From: Arion vulgaris
Lineage: Eukaryota > Mollusca > Gastropoda > Stylommatophora > Arionidae
Direction of reading: 5' to 3'
Assembly: GCA_020796225.1 (NCBI GenBank)
Contig: CM036764.1
Location: forward strand, 22,458,733-22,522,732
Length of the DNA: 64,000 nt
In this document: positions 45,255-55,330 of the stretch, in pieces
How the letters are laid out: each line of letters starts with the position of its first letter
How positions within the stretch are numbered: position 1 is the stretch's first letter
Made by a program: the position numbers and the translations under genes
Notes under the pieces: generated by a model
What the model was told of the DNA's origin: nothing
Database searches by the model: none
What the model saw: the letters and a program-made list of their open reading frames with translations, nothing else

Positions 45255-47695
45255 TTTATAAAGACATCCATAAAACAACTTGGAATTCTCCTGACCAACA
45301 TACAAAAAACCAGATTGATCACTTCTGTATAAACGCGAAATTTCGTACGTCCGTCTTAGATGTAAGAGTCTACAGAAGGGCAGATATTGGCAGCGACCAC
45401 AACTTATGCATTGCTCCGTCTTAGATGTAAGAGCCTACAGATGGGCAGATATTGGCAGCGACCACAACTTATGCATTGCTAAAATAAGAACTAAATTGAA
45501 AGTATTATACAAACCAAAAAACTAAGAAAATAGATTCTAACGCCTACTGTTACCAAATATTCAAAGTTCCTACAATATCGATATTCATAATAGATTCACT
45601 AACTTACATAACGTCACTACAACAGGGCATACCGAGAAGAACATAGAAAATCATTGGAACATTTTTAAGAACACTATTAAATCTGCAGCAGCAGAAACAG
45701 CAGGATATATATAAAAAAAGGAAAGAAAGAATTGGTTAAGTGAAGAAACATGGCAAAAATCCAAGAAAGAAAAGAAATTAAACTAAGAATGCTATCGACT
45801 CAAAACGAACCAACAGTTCTTGAATATAGACAACTGGACAAAGATATTAAAGCAAATGCTCGCAAAGATAAACGTGATTACATCCAGAAGTTATCTCTAG
45901 AGGCAGAAACAGCATCCAAAACAGGGAACAGTAAAACACTCTTTCATATTATGAAACAGCTAACGAATCATCCGCCGACGGCAAGCTGTCCCGTGAAAAG
46001 GAAAAACAACGAATCCATACCATCACAACAAGCACAATCGAAAAGATGGGCTGAACATTTTAAAGAGGTATTAAATAGACCCAACCCAGTGATAACACCA
46101 GTTTTTGAAACAGAAATACAAATGCCATCATTAAATGCACCCATTGACGACTTCTCAATGGAAGAAATTAAACAAGCCATCAGGAAACTGAAAAACAACA
46201 AAGCCAGCGGTAGCGACGATATTTCAGGAGAGATGCTAAAAGCAACTGACGAGGAATCAATGGAATTCCTACGTACCTTAATGAACGATGTTTGGCAGAA
46301 TGAGACCCTCCAAAAGATTGGAAAGACGGAGTGATATTCAAGCTCCCAAAAAAGGCGATTTGTCAAATTGCAACAACTGGCGCGGAATAACTCTGCTATC
46401 AACACCTGGCAAGCTATTCTGCAGTATTTTGATGGAGAGGCTGAAAAAGCCGTCGACGCAAGGCTAAGAGAAGAACAAGCTGGCTTTCGTCCACATCGTT
46501 CTTGTACCGATCATATCTTCACGCTGAGATCCATTATAGAAGAATCAATTGAATTCCAGTCACCACTAGTGATAAATTTTATAGACTTTCAGAAAGCATT
46601 TGATAGTCTTTATCGTTCTACTCTCTGGGAGATTCTTAAGACCTACGGCTTCCAGGAAAAGTACATCAATATTATAAAAGCCTTCTATTCTGAAGCATCC
46701 TGCTGTGTAAGAACAGATGCAGGAAACTCAGACTGGTTCACAGTCAATTCGGGTGTGAAGCAGGGCTGCGTGATGTCACCTATGCTTTTGGGATAGCTAT
46801 AGACTGGATCATGCGCAAATGCACCCAAGATGATCAACTAGGCATCAAATGGCTTAATAACAGCAGACTATTTGATCTTGACTTTGCCGATGACGTGGTC
46901 ATATTGAATTCAACCACACAAGCAACCCACAACTAACGAGCAATCTTTGCACACTTGCAGAACAGGTTGGTCTCCAGATCAATTCTGCCAAGACCAAAAT
47001 TATGGACCTCACGAACTCGACAGACAACATCGTAATAAATGGCCAAACACTGGAGAGAGTTGACCATTTTACATATTTGGGTAGTAAAGTGTCAAACAAC
47101 GGAGACACGATGAAAGAAATAAAATCTCGTATTGCTATAGCAGCTAGTGCCTTCACTAAATTAACGAATATCTGGCAATCTCAAGACCTTAGTATATGCA
47201 CAAAAGTTAAATTATTTAGGTCATGTGTGATTCCTGTACTGACCTACGGTTGTGAAAGTTGGAAATCAACAAAGAAAATTGATAAGAAACTGGACAGCTT
47301 TGAGAATAAATGTCTACGAAAATTATTAAAAGTAAAATGGAGTGATTTCGTTTCTAACAACACAGTGAGAGATAGAACACACCAACAACCCGTATCAAAT
47401 ATTTTAAGAAACGAAGGTGGAAATATTTAGGTCATGTTCTTAGATCAGACGAAAAGAGACTAAATCGACAAGTCCTTATGTGGTCACCAGTTGGGAAAAG
47501 AAAACGTGGAAGACCAAAGACCACTCTTCGAAGAACCATCCAACAAGAAAGTAAACTATTGGGATGTAAAACCATACAAGATCTCCAACTGCTAGCAAAG
47601 AACCGTATCACATGGAGATCTAAAACCTCTGCCCTATGTGCCGCCTTTGGCTCGAAAGGAATAAACTATATATTTATATAACATCTACTTGCAAA
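45255..47695 (+). mobile_element. RTE-like LINE relic, endonuclease end to C-terminus
   Basis: Longest element in the window. Order: endonuclease C-terminus with 'NQIDHFCINAKFRTSVLDVR' and the catalytic-site block ADIGSDHNL (to 45415); linker 'IENHWNIFKNTIKSAAAETA' (45640-45700) with a stop just after; RT fingers 'RWAEHFKEVLNRP' and 'EEIKQAIRKLKNNKASGSDD' (45750-46334); RT motif A 'NFIDFQKAFDSLYR'; motif B 'GVKQGCVMSP'; motif C FADD at 46883-46894; 'FTYLGSKVS'; 'SCVIPVLTYGCESWKS'; and C-terminal 'GKRKRGRPKTTLRRTIQQES'. Frameshifts near 46330, 46790, 46930 and 47420 and a 65-bp duplication mean it is dead. 5' truncated within the endonuclease. C-terminus resembles LINE-1. Confidence 0.93.
45351..45480. 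repeat. 65-bp exact tandem duplication inside the LINE endonuclease
   Basis: 45351-45415 and 45416-45480 are the same 65 bases apart from two substitutions (agtcta/agccta and agaagg/agatgg). 65 is not a multiple of 3, so the second copy shifts the frame. The repeated piece carries the catalytic SDH region. Confidence 0.97.
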
Positions 47696-47776
47696 TTGAC
47701 AGTATTATAATATAATTTAATCTAAACACAAACCTGCAACTTTATAAAACTTAATATTATTTAGTATTTACATGTT

Positions 47777-48034
47777 AGAGCCGCTGTAGCGTAATTGTTA
47801 GTGAACTCGCTTCGCAAGGCTGGTGGTCTGGGTTCAGCTCCCGCAATGCGCGTGGAATTTTTCCCTACCGCGACGGCTCTCAGGTCGACCCAGCCTCAAC
47901 TGGGTACCAGACATGCTCTGGGAAAGTAAAGGCGGCTGGCGTGATGCTGACCGGCGTGATACAGGCCTAACACTGTATTGACCTATATACCACGAGGTAT
48001 GAAAGGGTTCCTTTACTTTTACTTTTTTTTTTTA
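47777..48034 (+). mobile_element. SINE-B with short target-site duplication
   Basis: Matches 26199-26472 throughout, with B box 'ggttcagctcc' at 47831-47841. It lacks an internal ~25 bp after 'gatgctgacc'. Tail 'ctttacttttac' plus T-run. 'acatgtt' flanks it at 47770-47776 and 48035-48041. Confidence 0.9.
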
Positions 48035-48041
48035 ACATGTT

Positions 48042-48544
48042 GCTGATCCTGCAATGAATATCAGCAAAAATGGAAAAGCTCAGTTGATTGTGAAAATTTG
48101 AACATGCAGCTCTTACAATTTGCTTGTTAGATGAGCATTGTATCAATAATGGATCAACAAATATGCAAGGTTTTGTATTGCTGATATCTCATCAAAGAAA
48201 CTGATTGTTCAGAAGATTTTTACGAATGATTGTAGTTCCATTGTATGAACATCATCGAGAGAACATTAAAACTGGGTTAAAAATTCCAGCAGATAATATT
48301 CTTCTTGTAACGTAGAATGGATTCAGTACCGTTCTTATCAATACAATGGAAAAAAAGACAGAAGAATTCGCATGTGAATTCAGACAAAGTTGTTCTTTTT
48401 TTTAAAATTAATGACAACAGCGTTTCAGAAAGAATCTTTTGTGTTGTCCAGTAAAATGAAGTGTGTAGAGGAATCTGTTGTTTTGTCCAGTAATATGAAC
48501 TGTGTATAGATAAGGGGATTAAGGACTCTTATATTTCTAACCTA
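48042..48544. other. Unassigned sequence
   Basis: 'gttttgtccagtaa.atgaa' with 'tgtgta' occurs twice 48 bp apart (48433 and 48481), a small tandem duplication. Nothing else recognised. Confidence 0.45.
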
Positions 48545-48790
48545 GTGTCTTTGTGGCAAAGTGGTAGAGATGTTTGCCTGAGTTGTGAATGTCGCTAGTT
48601 TGAATCAGGACCGTGTCGCTCAAGTGAATTGTTTTTTCAGATCTTAGTAATGTTGCAGGAGCTACAGAGATAGAGATCTTGCTTTGTGCAAAACTTTCGG
48701 CAGCTGGAGTGTTAAGTCTACCCAGAGACACTGAGCCATATTGGGAAACCAGTTACAAATAGTCAGACCTTCAACTTTAGAGTCTTTTTA
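48545..48790 (+). mobile_element. SINE-F, with tRNA-like head
   Basis: A-box region 'tggcaaagtggtagagatg', B-box region 'gctagtttgaatca' near 48594, then 'ggagctacagag' and 'gatcttgctttgtg' as at 15305-15480. The T-run at 48631 may mark an internal junction. Confidence 0.72.
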
Positions 48791-49284
48791 GATATCTCTA
48801 ATCTTAAAACCTTGAGACGTGTCTGCAACTAATTCAACCGTATCTTCTTGATTTTCAGTTGTACTATTCAGTTTGTGTGTGTTTCTTGTAATTCATCTCA
48901 TGTGAATGGCAAGCATCTGGTAGCCAAAATCTTGATTCACGAATACTTCTATAGATAAACTCTATAATATTTGGGAGATGAATGTACAGAAACCTCTGGC
49001 AGAGCAAATTCTCAAATAGATGCGACCAAGTTAGATTCACCGGCATGTGAATACGTCCCAAATTTCCATTAAGACGCCCGAGATGCAAGTCTTCTAATAG
49101 ATGCGACCAAGATGAATTCACCATCATGTGGATTTGTTCCAATTTCCAATTAAAACGACCAAGAAGTACACCACGAATGAAAAATCAAAGAAAATCCTTC
49201 TCTTCACACCAATGATGTCTTGTGGAAACATAATTGATGCAGTAATGTATAAACACATATTTCTATGAAGCAATTGTCTCGCAT
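48791..49284. other. Unassigned; contains an imperfect ~81-bp tandem pair
   Basis: 49013-49085 and 49094-49165 share 'atagatgcgaccaag', 'gattcacc..catgtg' and 'aatttcca.ttaa'. On the minus strand both copies stay open and the 27-residue units differ mainly by conservative changes (VNSSWSHLLEDL against VNLTWSHLFENL). Interesting but too short for a claim. Confidence 0.4.
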
Positions 49285-49470
49285 TCTTTAAGGGATTGTG
49301 GGATTAACATGATCATCACCATTGCACTTAAAGGGAATAACAATGTATGCTCCAATCTCTTTCTTACACATCATGATCTCAGTGGTAGTGCACGAACTTC
49401 GTAGCAACGTCGATGTTCCCAGATGAAATTTTTGAAAATGGTTAATATTAGTAGGTATTTTATTTGACAT
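49285..49470 (-). mobile_element. SINE-A 3' half
   Basis: The plus strand reads 'gatcatcaccattgcactt', 'ctccaatctctttctta' and 'gatctcag.ggtagtgcacg', the exact reverse of the SINE-A end at 25100-25190. Ends at 'tttgacattttaaa'. Head missing. Confidence 0.82.
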
Positions 49471-49555
49471 TTTAAATATTTTTTCCCAGGCAGCGATTTT
49501 CCAGCCCTTTATTGTAACGTTTTAACTTCCCCGTGTTATTTTACGAACTCAACTT

Positions 49556-49695
49556 TTACCGAGCATCCATCAATAGAGAGATTAGGGTAAATCTAAATCT
49601 ATTGTCATCTTTCTTCTTGCTACATTACCGAGCATCCATCAATAGAGAGAGATTAGGGTAAATCTAAATCTATTGTCATCTTTCTTCTTGCTACA
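49556..49695. repeat. 69-bp tandem duplication
   Basis: 'ttaccgagcatccatcaata' starts at 49556 and again at 49625. Copies are identical except for one extra 'ga' in the second 'agagagag'. Confidence 0.97.
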
Positions 49696-50061
49696 TATCG
49701 TGCGAACTAATTTATATACAATCCTTGTCGCCACAAACAGGGATTGTAATAATATTCCCAATTAGTTTGTTGTTATGTATTACATCTATCTTTTCTTGAC
49801 TCATCTGCATCTTTATTTATACATAATTGTTCTCTTGTTGCCAAATGTCAAGAGATATCACATTTCTTATTTAGCACTTAGGAGATTTTTGTATTTGAAA
49901 AAATAGTTTACTATGTCAAGTAATCTTTCAAACTATCGGCTTGTGAAATGACTTGAAATGTGAAATTTCTAATAAGGGGGTGCAGTATTCAAGGTACTGA
50001 GCCGTTACCTTTGAAAAATTGTTCCAAGTTAACGGATCACGAGCGCAGTCATTCAGAACAT
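49696..50061. other. Unassigned sequence
   Basis: No recognised element. Confidence 0.35.
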
Positions 50062-50395
50062 AACTCGAATCAATGGGCATATATTACTCGAATCTATGGA
50101 TAAACAATACTCGAATCAAGGAATAGACATTATCCGATTTAATGGATACATATTGCTCGAATCAATGAACATATATTACTTGAATCATTGTATGGACATT
50201 ACTTGAATCAGTGGAACATATATGACTCGAATTAATGGACATATATTACTTGAATCATTGTATGGACATTACATGAATCAGTGGAACATATATGACTCGA
50301 ATCAATGAACATATATTACTTGAATCAGTTGACATATATTACTCGTACTCGAATTAATGGACATATATTACTTGAATCAATGGACAGATCTACAT
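50062..50395. repeat. 23-bp minisatellite, about 14 copies
   Basis: The unit is near 'actcgaatcaatggacatat' plus 'att', with variants (gaacat, tggaca, cttgaatcatt). Imperfect throughout, with some 22-27 bp spacings. Confidence 0.88.
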
Positions 50396-50529
50396 TTGTC
50401 GAACCAAATATAACAGTGGCTTCGGTACAGGGTTACAGGGGTACAGGGTTACCGCAAAGGCTCCGGAATAATAAATTGTTGTCTTTAAGAATGTGCTCCA
50501 TGCATATGGTTTGCATATCTCAACAGTCT

Positions 50530-50895
50530 TTGTCAGAACACCGCAGTTGTATAGACATTACTACAGCCGTTAAAACATTACTATAGTCTTTTAAATATCA
50601 CCGCTGTCGTTGAAACATAAACACATGCGTGGAAACATCACCACATTCGTTGGGAGATCATCGCAGTCGTTTGAACATTCTGCATCGTTTGGTACATCTC
50701 CATAGTTGTTTGGGACATTATGGATCGTTTAAACATCACCAGTCGCCTGGACGTCACCGTGTCCCGCCTGGACGTCACCGTAGTCGCCTGGACGTCACCG
50801 TCACCGTGTCGCTTGGACGTCACCGCAGTCGCCTGGACGTCACCGAGTCGCCTGACGTCACGCAGTCGCTGGACGTCACCGTAGTCGTTGGGACA
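50530..50895. repeat. 20-bp minisatellite, graded from degenerate to uniform
   Basis: At 50745-50890 the unit is close to 'gtcgcctggacgtcaccgta', CpG-rich. Leftwards to 50530 the same rhythm persists as 'gtcgttgaaacatcaccac'-like forms with C-to-T and G-to-A differences at CpG positions, which would fit methylation decay. One unit, shortened by a base, reads tgacgtca (about 50853). Confidence 0.85.
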
Positions 50896-51494
50896 TATAC
50901 TTGTTGAGTATAGGATTTTCCAAACATAATTCTACACACTATAGCTAATTGTTCATTGTATGTATAGATGTTGTATACTAGATTTGAGGCCCAGACTTAC
51001 ACCATTATTAATTGTAAATGTCCTCCCTATTCTCTGGCTGCCTTGTCTAAGTTAACGTATCGACACAGTCATTCAATGAATATATTCTTTTTCTTGTATG
51101 ATCAACTTTTCCTATGCGACTGTTCCGATAGATGTCATAAACAGGCCGGTGCGCATGTTCGATCCCTCATAACTGCCCCCCATCTCTATAGTTTGTTCTG
51201 CAGGGTTGCTTCTGTTGGCAAGATTTCCATTCTCAAATGAATATATTAAATACGAGGCTACGCCACACATTTTCTCTGAACTCGCGCACAATTAATTTTC
51301 TGTTCATCAAAGTGATATAGTATCTCAAATTTAAACTTAGTAGTCAATTAAATCTTGAAGTTCACATAATTCACGCACGAAATACATTTAGCCTGCAAAC
51401 ATGGGACACAATCCCGAACTGAATAGTTCTCAATCATGACGCGGGTCTTACGTCACCGTAAACTTTAATACACCAAATTAGTCACATTTAGGAG
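50896..51494. other. Unassigned sequence
   Basis: The open frame 50968-51240 (+, 90 codons) has no recognised motif. Confidence 0.35.
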
Positions 51495-51665
51495 TTGACA
51501 CGATACAATAAAAGGCCGTCCACGTAAAAGGTGGACCACAGATATAACAGAGGCCTCGAAAAAAAAACTGTTTATGAAGAGAACACAAAAACTCGTTCTA
51601 CAAATCTCTTCTTATTCTGCTACAGAATTGGAGGCAAGATAGAAAAAGGAACAATTGTTTAAATA
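51495..51665 (+). mobile_element. LINE-5 3' end
   Basis: 'aaaggccgtccacgtaaaag' then 'gtggaccacagatataacag' reads KGRPRKRWTTDITE, the LINE C-terminal block. It is followed by '..aaatctcttcttattctgc'. Closely matches 56480-56610. Confidence 0.78.
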
Positions 51666-51825
51666 AAACCATTCTAGTGATTAGTGAGGATCGTCATCAC
51701 TGCACTCCAGACATGTCCATATGTGCTAGATATCTTCCTTAACGTTTCCATCAGAGTAAGGTGACTTTTCACTTCAGTTCAATTTTGATTAAGCAAAATG
51801 TTCATATCTGTCAGTTCCCAATTTC

Positions 51826-52160
51826 GCCGTGTGGTGCTGGATCTCGCAATGGAATCAAAGAATAGTAACACTGCGAACTACAATGCATGTCTTAATAGGC
51901 GATTGAGGTAGCCACCTAGGGAAGCTACCCTAGTAAATGAAAAGATTCGCGGAGGGACGGAGTCCTAAAACCACAGCAGAATTTATGGGAAATCTGGTAC
52001 ATCAGTCTAAGCGGTGATCGAGAGAGAGAGAAAAGCATCATAGAAATCAGATGTGCTGGCCTACTTGTAGGCGCATAACTGACACAACGTACAATCGCTT
52101 TTAGGCTCAGATCACATACAAATCACACAGAATGATTAACTAGGGGTCGATATGGAGCGT
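51826..52160 (+). mobile_element. SINE-D, interrupted by a LINE-6 tail
   Basis: 'aagaatagtaacactgcgaa', 'gctaccctagtaaatgaaaa', [insertion], 'gtgctggcctacttgtaggc', 'acaacgtacaatcgctttta' and the end 'gggtcgatatggagcg'. The two halves become continuous and match 8386-8560 when 51947-52029 plus one duplicate is removed. Confidence 0.85.
51947..52029 (+). mobile_element. LINE-6 3' tail, 83 bp, inserted in SINE-D
   Basis: 'acagcagaatttatggg' and 'catcagtctaagcggtgatc' followed by (ga)n match the last ~80 bp of LINE-6 at 63575-63671. Flanked by 'gaaaagat' (51939-51946) and 'gaaaagcat' (52030-52038), a slightly decayed target-site duplication. Extreme 5' truncation. Confidence 0.85.
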
Positions 52161-52559
52161 TGGAAGAAGAAGTTCTCAGTTTCAGTCTCATCGTCTTCAG
52201 AGTGGAAAGGGATGATGATTCATATCGTCTGCATATTCAAAATCGATTACAATATATCTCCAACATCCCTCTCATATATTATAGTGGGGCATTTTGATAA
52301 ATTGGGGGGCCGCAGGAGCACAAATGTAAGGATATACAGTGGAGCAGGGTCAGTGAGCTGGCACTGATAAAGTCTACCCCACCTCAAGTGGTGGCTCTGG
52401 TAACAGACTGATGTTTGGCTAAGTGGGTAGGGATCGAAGGAGAACTACTTGGAATTGGTAAAATGGTAGGTGCATACAAATCTGATATGAGATATGATCG
52501 CAATATAGACGATGAGAATCTCAGCACATGCACTTGCACGTCTCTCCTGTCCAATAATG
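52161..52559. other. Unassigned, GC-richer sequence
   Basis: Two plus-strand open frames (52152-52367, 52415-52708) show no known motif. Composition suggests more repeat-derived DNA. Confidence 0.35.
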
Positions 52560-52685
52560 AGTCAAAGATGATTCATCATATAAATCAGACGGCCGTGTGG
52601 TTACCGGAGCCCAAATTTGGGGTAAATAATAGAACCACTAATACCTACCACATGCCATATACGGCGAAAGTGGAGGTTTGGCGTG
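52560..52685 (+). mobile_element. SINE-D body fragment
   Basis: 'gtggttaccggagcccaaat' then 'ttggggtaaataatagaacc' and 'actaatacctaccacatgcc' match the minus-strand copies at 24100-24160 and 54370-54445. 5' head and 3' end not clear. Confidence 0.7.
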
Positions 52686-52984
52686 GGATTAGCTACCCCA
52701 TCCAGTAAAAATACTCAACTATAAAACCGCAACCAAGTCCACGAGAGTTTGCAAGGCCTTTGGTTGGGGACCTGTGCCTCCTTTGGGACGATTGGTAGAA
52801 GGAGAAGAATTTTGATAAATACTCATTCCTGTACAACATCTTGTGTTGTGGAAACGAAAGGAATAGATAGATTTGTTGCATCGAGAGAAGGTAGCGAGGA
52901 CATTCAGGCAAACAAGTGGTAGAAATGTGGCAAAAACGGCAACAACAGAAATCGTTTGTGGAAGTCGTATGTGTCAAACGGAAC
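52686..52984. other. Unassigned sequence
   Basis: No recognised element. Confidence 0.35.
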
Positions 52985-53185
52985 ACGAAAAGAATATAGA
53001 ATATAGATAGATATATTCTGATAAAGTGTACTTTGTTGATCTCTTAATTGAACTTTTCCACTTATTCTTTTCCAGTCCTCTTGCGCGCTTCATCATAATC
53101 TCTCCATCTAGTATGGTTTTCACGAAAGTGGTCTGTGTCCAAAGTACTTGATTCAATAAATATCTCCAAAGTACTTGATTCAATA
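52985..53185 (-). mobile_element. Probable LINE C-terminal fragment
   Basis: The minus-strand frame reads 'TTFVKTILDGEIMMKRARGL', then 'EKNKWKSSIKRSTKYTLSEY'. The pattern I.DG.I..KRARG....KW is like the ...GKR.RGR..K.W.. block of LINE C-termini, but key G and P residues are missing. A 26-bp phrase, 'ccaaagtacttgattcaata', is duplicated at 53137-53180. Confidence 0.45.
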
Positions 53186-53644
53186 TTTCTCTAAATTTAA
53201 TTTTTTCAACACTTATTTAAGTTTGTTTATATTTTGGAAGTCAATACCTAATTCTTCTATAAAATTTCAAAGTTTTGACCTAGTGTGTTCAGCGGCCCCA
53301 TTTCTGTGCCCGATAGAAAGGGGCAGAATACTGTAAAGTATTGGTTGGTGGAGATATTATTAGCTGACGTAATTTGCATTCCCGTTCAGATTATTGCTCT
53401 CGTCGGTACCGGTGTCATCTGAGATAATGTCCTTGCAAGATAGAACGACATATCTGATACTTTATTGCCCATAAAACTAGTCAGAATTTGATTAACTATC
53501 TCGACTCGGTTTTACAGCAGAAAATGTTTAACTATACACCGTAGACTTATTTTTAGTAACACAAAAGGTTGTTTCTTTTTTTTTACTTTACGTGAAGTTT
53601 TTCTAATAAACTAAAGCTACTTTATATTTTTTTGTTATTAGCAA
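53186..53644. other. Unassigned sequence
   Basis: No recognised element. Confidence 0.35.
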
Positions 53645-54150
53645 AGAGGATTTCACTGCACATCCTGAGATCATCATTAATCCTCTCCGCTCCTCATGGA
53701 GCATAGGGCCTCAACAGTTATTCGCCACTCTTCTCGGTCTCTGGCTGTTATTTTTATGGTCTCCCAGGTCAATTGAGCACTCTTCTGTGTAATCAACCTG
53801 GGTGCTTCTATCTTTGTTGTCTGCGGCCGAAAAGGGTCGTCAGCACATCAGCTTCCTTGCGGGTTTGGCTGCTGCGCGTCATCTGTCTCCTGCATGGAGA
53901 CCTAGTCCTTCCGAGACTCGAGTTAGTTTTGAACAATTTGTTTTTGGTTTCTGTAACTACTGGGTTTTTTTTAATGGATGGGTAGTTAGCCCATCACACA
54001 ACCCCAACCTGGAGGACCAGGAGACCACATTTAGTCTGCCCTCTCTCCTTCGACCTTCCCGGCTTGGGTAACCCTGCCGGCATAGCTCTCCGGGTCCCTG
54101 AGGTACACAAGCCCCCCCCCACCACTACAAGGTAATGGCCTCATGGGGGA
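53645..54150. mobile_element. GC-rich dispersed element, unclassified
   Basis: Stands out by composition. Blocks such as 'ctcctcatggagcatagggc', 'agcccatcacacaaccccaa' with 'cctggaggaccag', and 'ccggcatagctctccgggtc' with 'cctgaggtacacaagcc' look like a conserved transposon-derived segment I associate with dispersed repeats of many aquatic invertebrates. I cannot name the family. Open frames 53773-53985 and 53802-54071 (+) are broken at both ends. Ends in an oligo-C. Confidence 0.5.
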
Positions 54151-54214
54151 GACATCCTGAGATACATGAGATAAATATCTAAGTTTTGCATTTCTTCTTT
54201 TCTTTCCGTTCGTT

Positions 54215-54450
54215 CTTTACGACCAATTTTAATCACTCTTTGTGATATGTTTGATCTTTGCCAAGAACGTGTATACGTTGCACATTGGTTTGGTAGGTCC
54301 CTAAACTCATAGACTTCTACACATTTAGGACACGTGCGTCGATATCAGCCGGAAATCCTTAGTTGTCTCTTTCGACACGCGTGGCAGGTAACAGTGGTTC
54401 TATTCTTTATACCCCAAATTTGGGCCCCGGTAACCACTCGGGCGAGGGTT
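54215..54450 (-). mobile_element. SINE-D, minus strand
   Basis: The plus strand has 'ttaatcactctttgtgatat', then 'ttcgacacgcgtggcaggta', 'acagtggttctattctttat' and 'tttgggccccggtaacca', i.e. the SINE-D 3' end and body in reverse. A short middle segment is diverged. Confidence 0.8.
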
Positions 54451-54589
54451 TTGCATTTGTTTCTCTTATCTCATATATCTGTGAAGTAGTAGAAAAGTAG
54501 CTTGAAAGGGGCAGAGGTTCAGTTGGTGTACAGAAAAAAATGCGTTAAAGACACTATTAAAGTGCCTCTGCAATGCTATGATATAGACA

Positions 54590-54900
54590 CTACGTGCTGT
54601 GAATCTCTTGCCCAAGATCGCTAAATGTGGAGCTATAACAACACAAGAGGAACTCGCATAGCTGAGAATCGTCATACGGTTGAGGCACAGAGAATACGAG
54701 CTGAGGGAAAAAATAGAACACACAACACCCACACGTCTAACCTTAATCATGTGTGCCCCACCTGTGGTAGGGGATTGTGTTCTATGATTGGGCTCTACAG
54801 ATTGTGTTCTATGATTGATCTCTAAGATGTTACACTCAACATATAGGTGCAGCAGCACGCGTCTGACACTGTTATCATCCTCGCTTGCAATGTACGGCTA
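54590..54900 (+). mobile_element. LINE-7 C-terminal zinc-finger fragment
   Basis: The open frame 54625-54825 reads 'NNTRGTRIAENRHTVEAQRI' and 'NLNHVCPTCGRGLCSMIGLY'. Colinear with the minus-strand copy at 7400-7640. Here 'attgtgttctatgattg' is tandemly duplicated (26-bp period, about 54773-54825), so the sequence that should supply the two zinc-binding histidines is displaced. Dead copy. Confidence 0.78.
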
Positions 54901-55049
54901 TTATATTAGCTATCAGTGAGATGTTTGGGTGTCTTAACAATGGGACTAGCTGGTAGGTTACAGAAATTGATGTTTGCACTCTAGCCTCTATCTCTTTGTG
55001 AAGATATAGATACTACAGTGAAAAGTATCATACAGTCAAAGTAATCACT

Positions 55050-55330
55050 GCGTTACATTTTCTATTATTTTCTTTTCTTTGGTCGTCACACTGGTACCGG
55101 GTTGTTGTCCAGTGTCATGATTTTCTGTTTTTGTCTGGTGACTTTTGTGATTGTTATTTTTGCACATTGACAGGATTCTGCTATACCATCTAACCATCTT
55201 TTTCTTGGTCTTCCTCTCACCTTCTTTCCTGATGTTCTGTTGTCGGGAAAGAAGGCGAGAGAAGACCACAAAGATGTTAGATGGCATAGCAGAATTTTAT
55301 ATTTCTGTATCATAAACTCTCCACCTTTGC
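55050..55330 (-). mobile_element. LINE-3-like C-terminal fragment with an inverted copy
   Basis: The minus-strand frame 55340-55086 contains 'DNRTSGKKVRGRPRKRWLDG' followed by IAE. This is the conserved LINE C-terminal block. The plus strand immediately beside it (55246-55295) holds a second copy of the same ~50 bases in the opposite direction, so both lie head to head. Confidence 0.8.
55175..55295. repeat. ~50-bp inverted repeat, 16-base loop
   Basis: Arm 1, 55175-55229, and arm 2, 55246-55295, are complementary except for small gaps (arm 2 lacks about 5 bases). Paired landmarks: 'attctgctataccatctaac' against 'ttagatggcatagcagaat', and 'cttctttcc' against 'ggaaagaag'. A transcript would fold into a long hairpin. 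Confidence 0.92.

Noticed and set aside
45750..46334. Host gene encoding a 194-residue protein
   Set aside because: The sequence is the reverse-transcriptase finger region of a LINE, continuous in other frames with RT motifs downstream.
50840..50865. CREB regulatory site tgacgtca
   Set aside because: A single occurrence created by loss of one base in an array whose other units do not have it; no promoter nearby.
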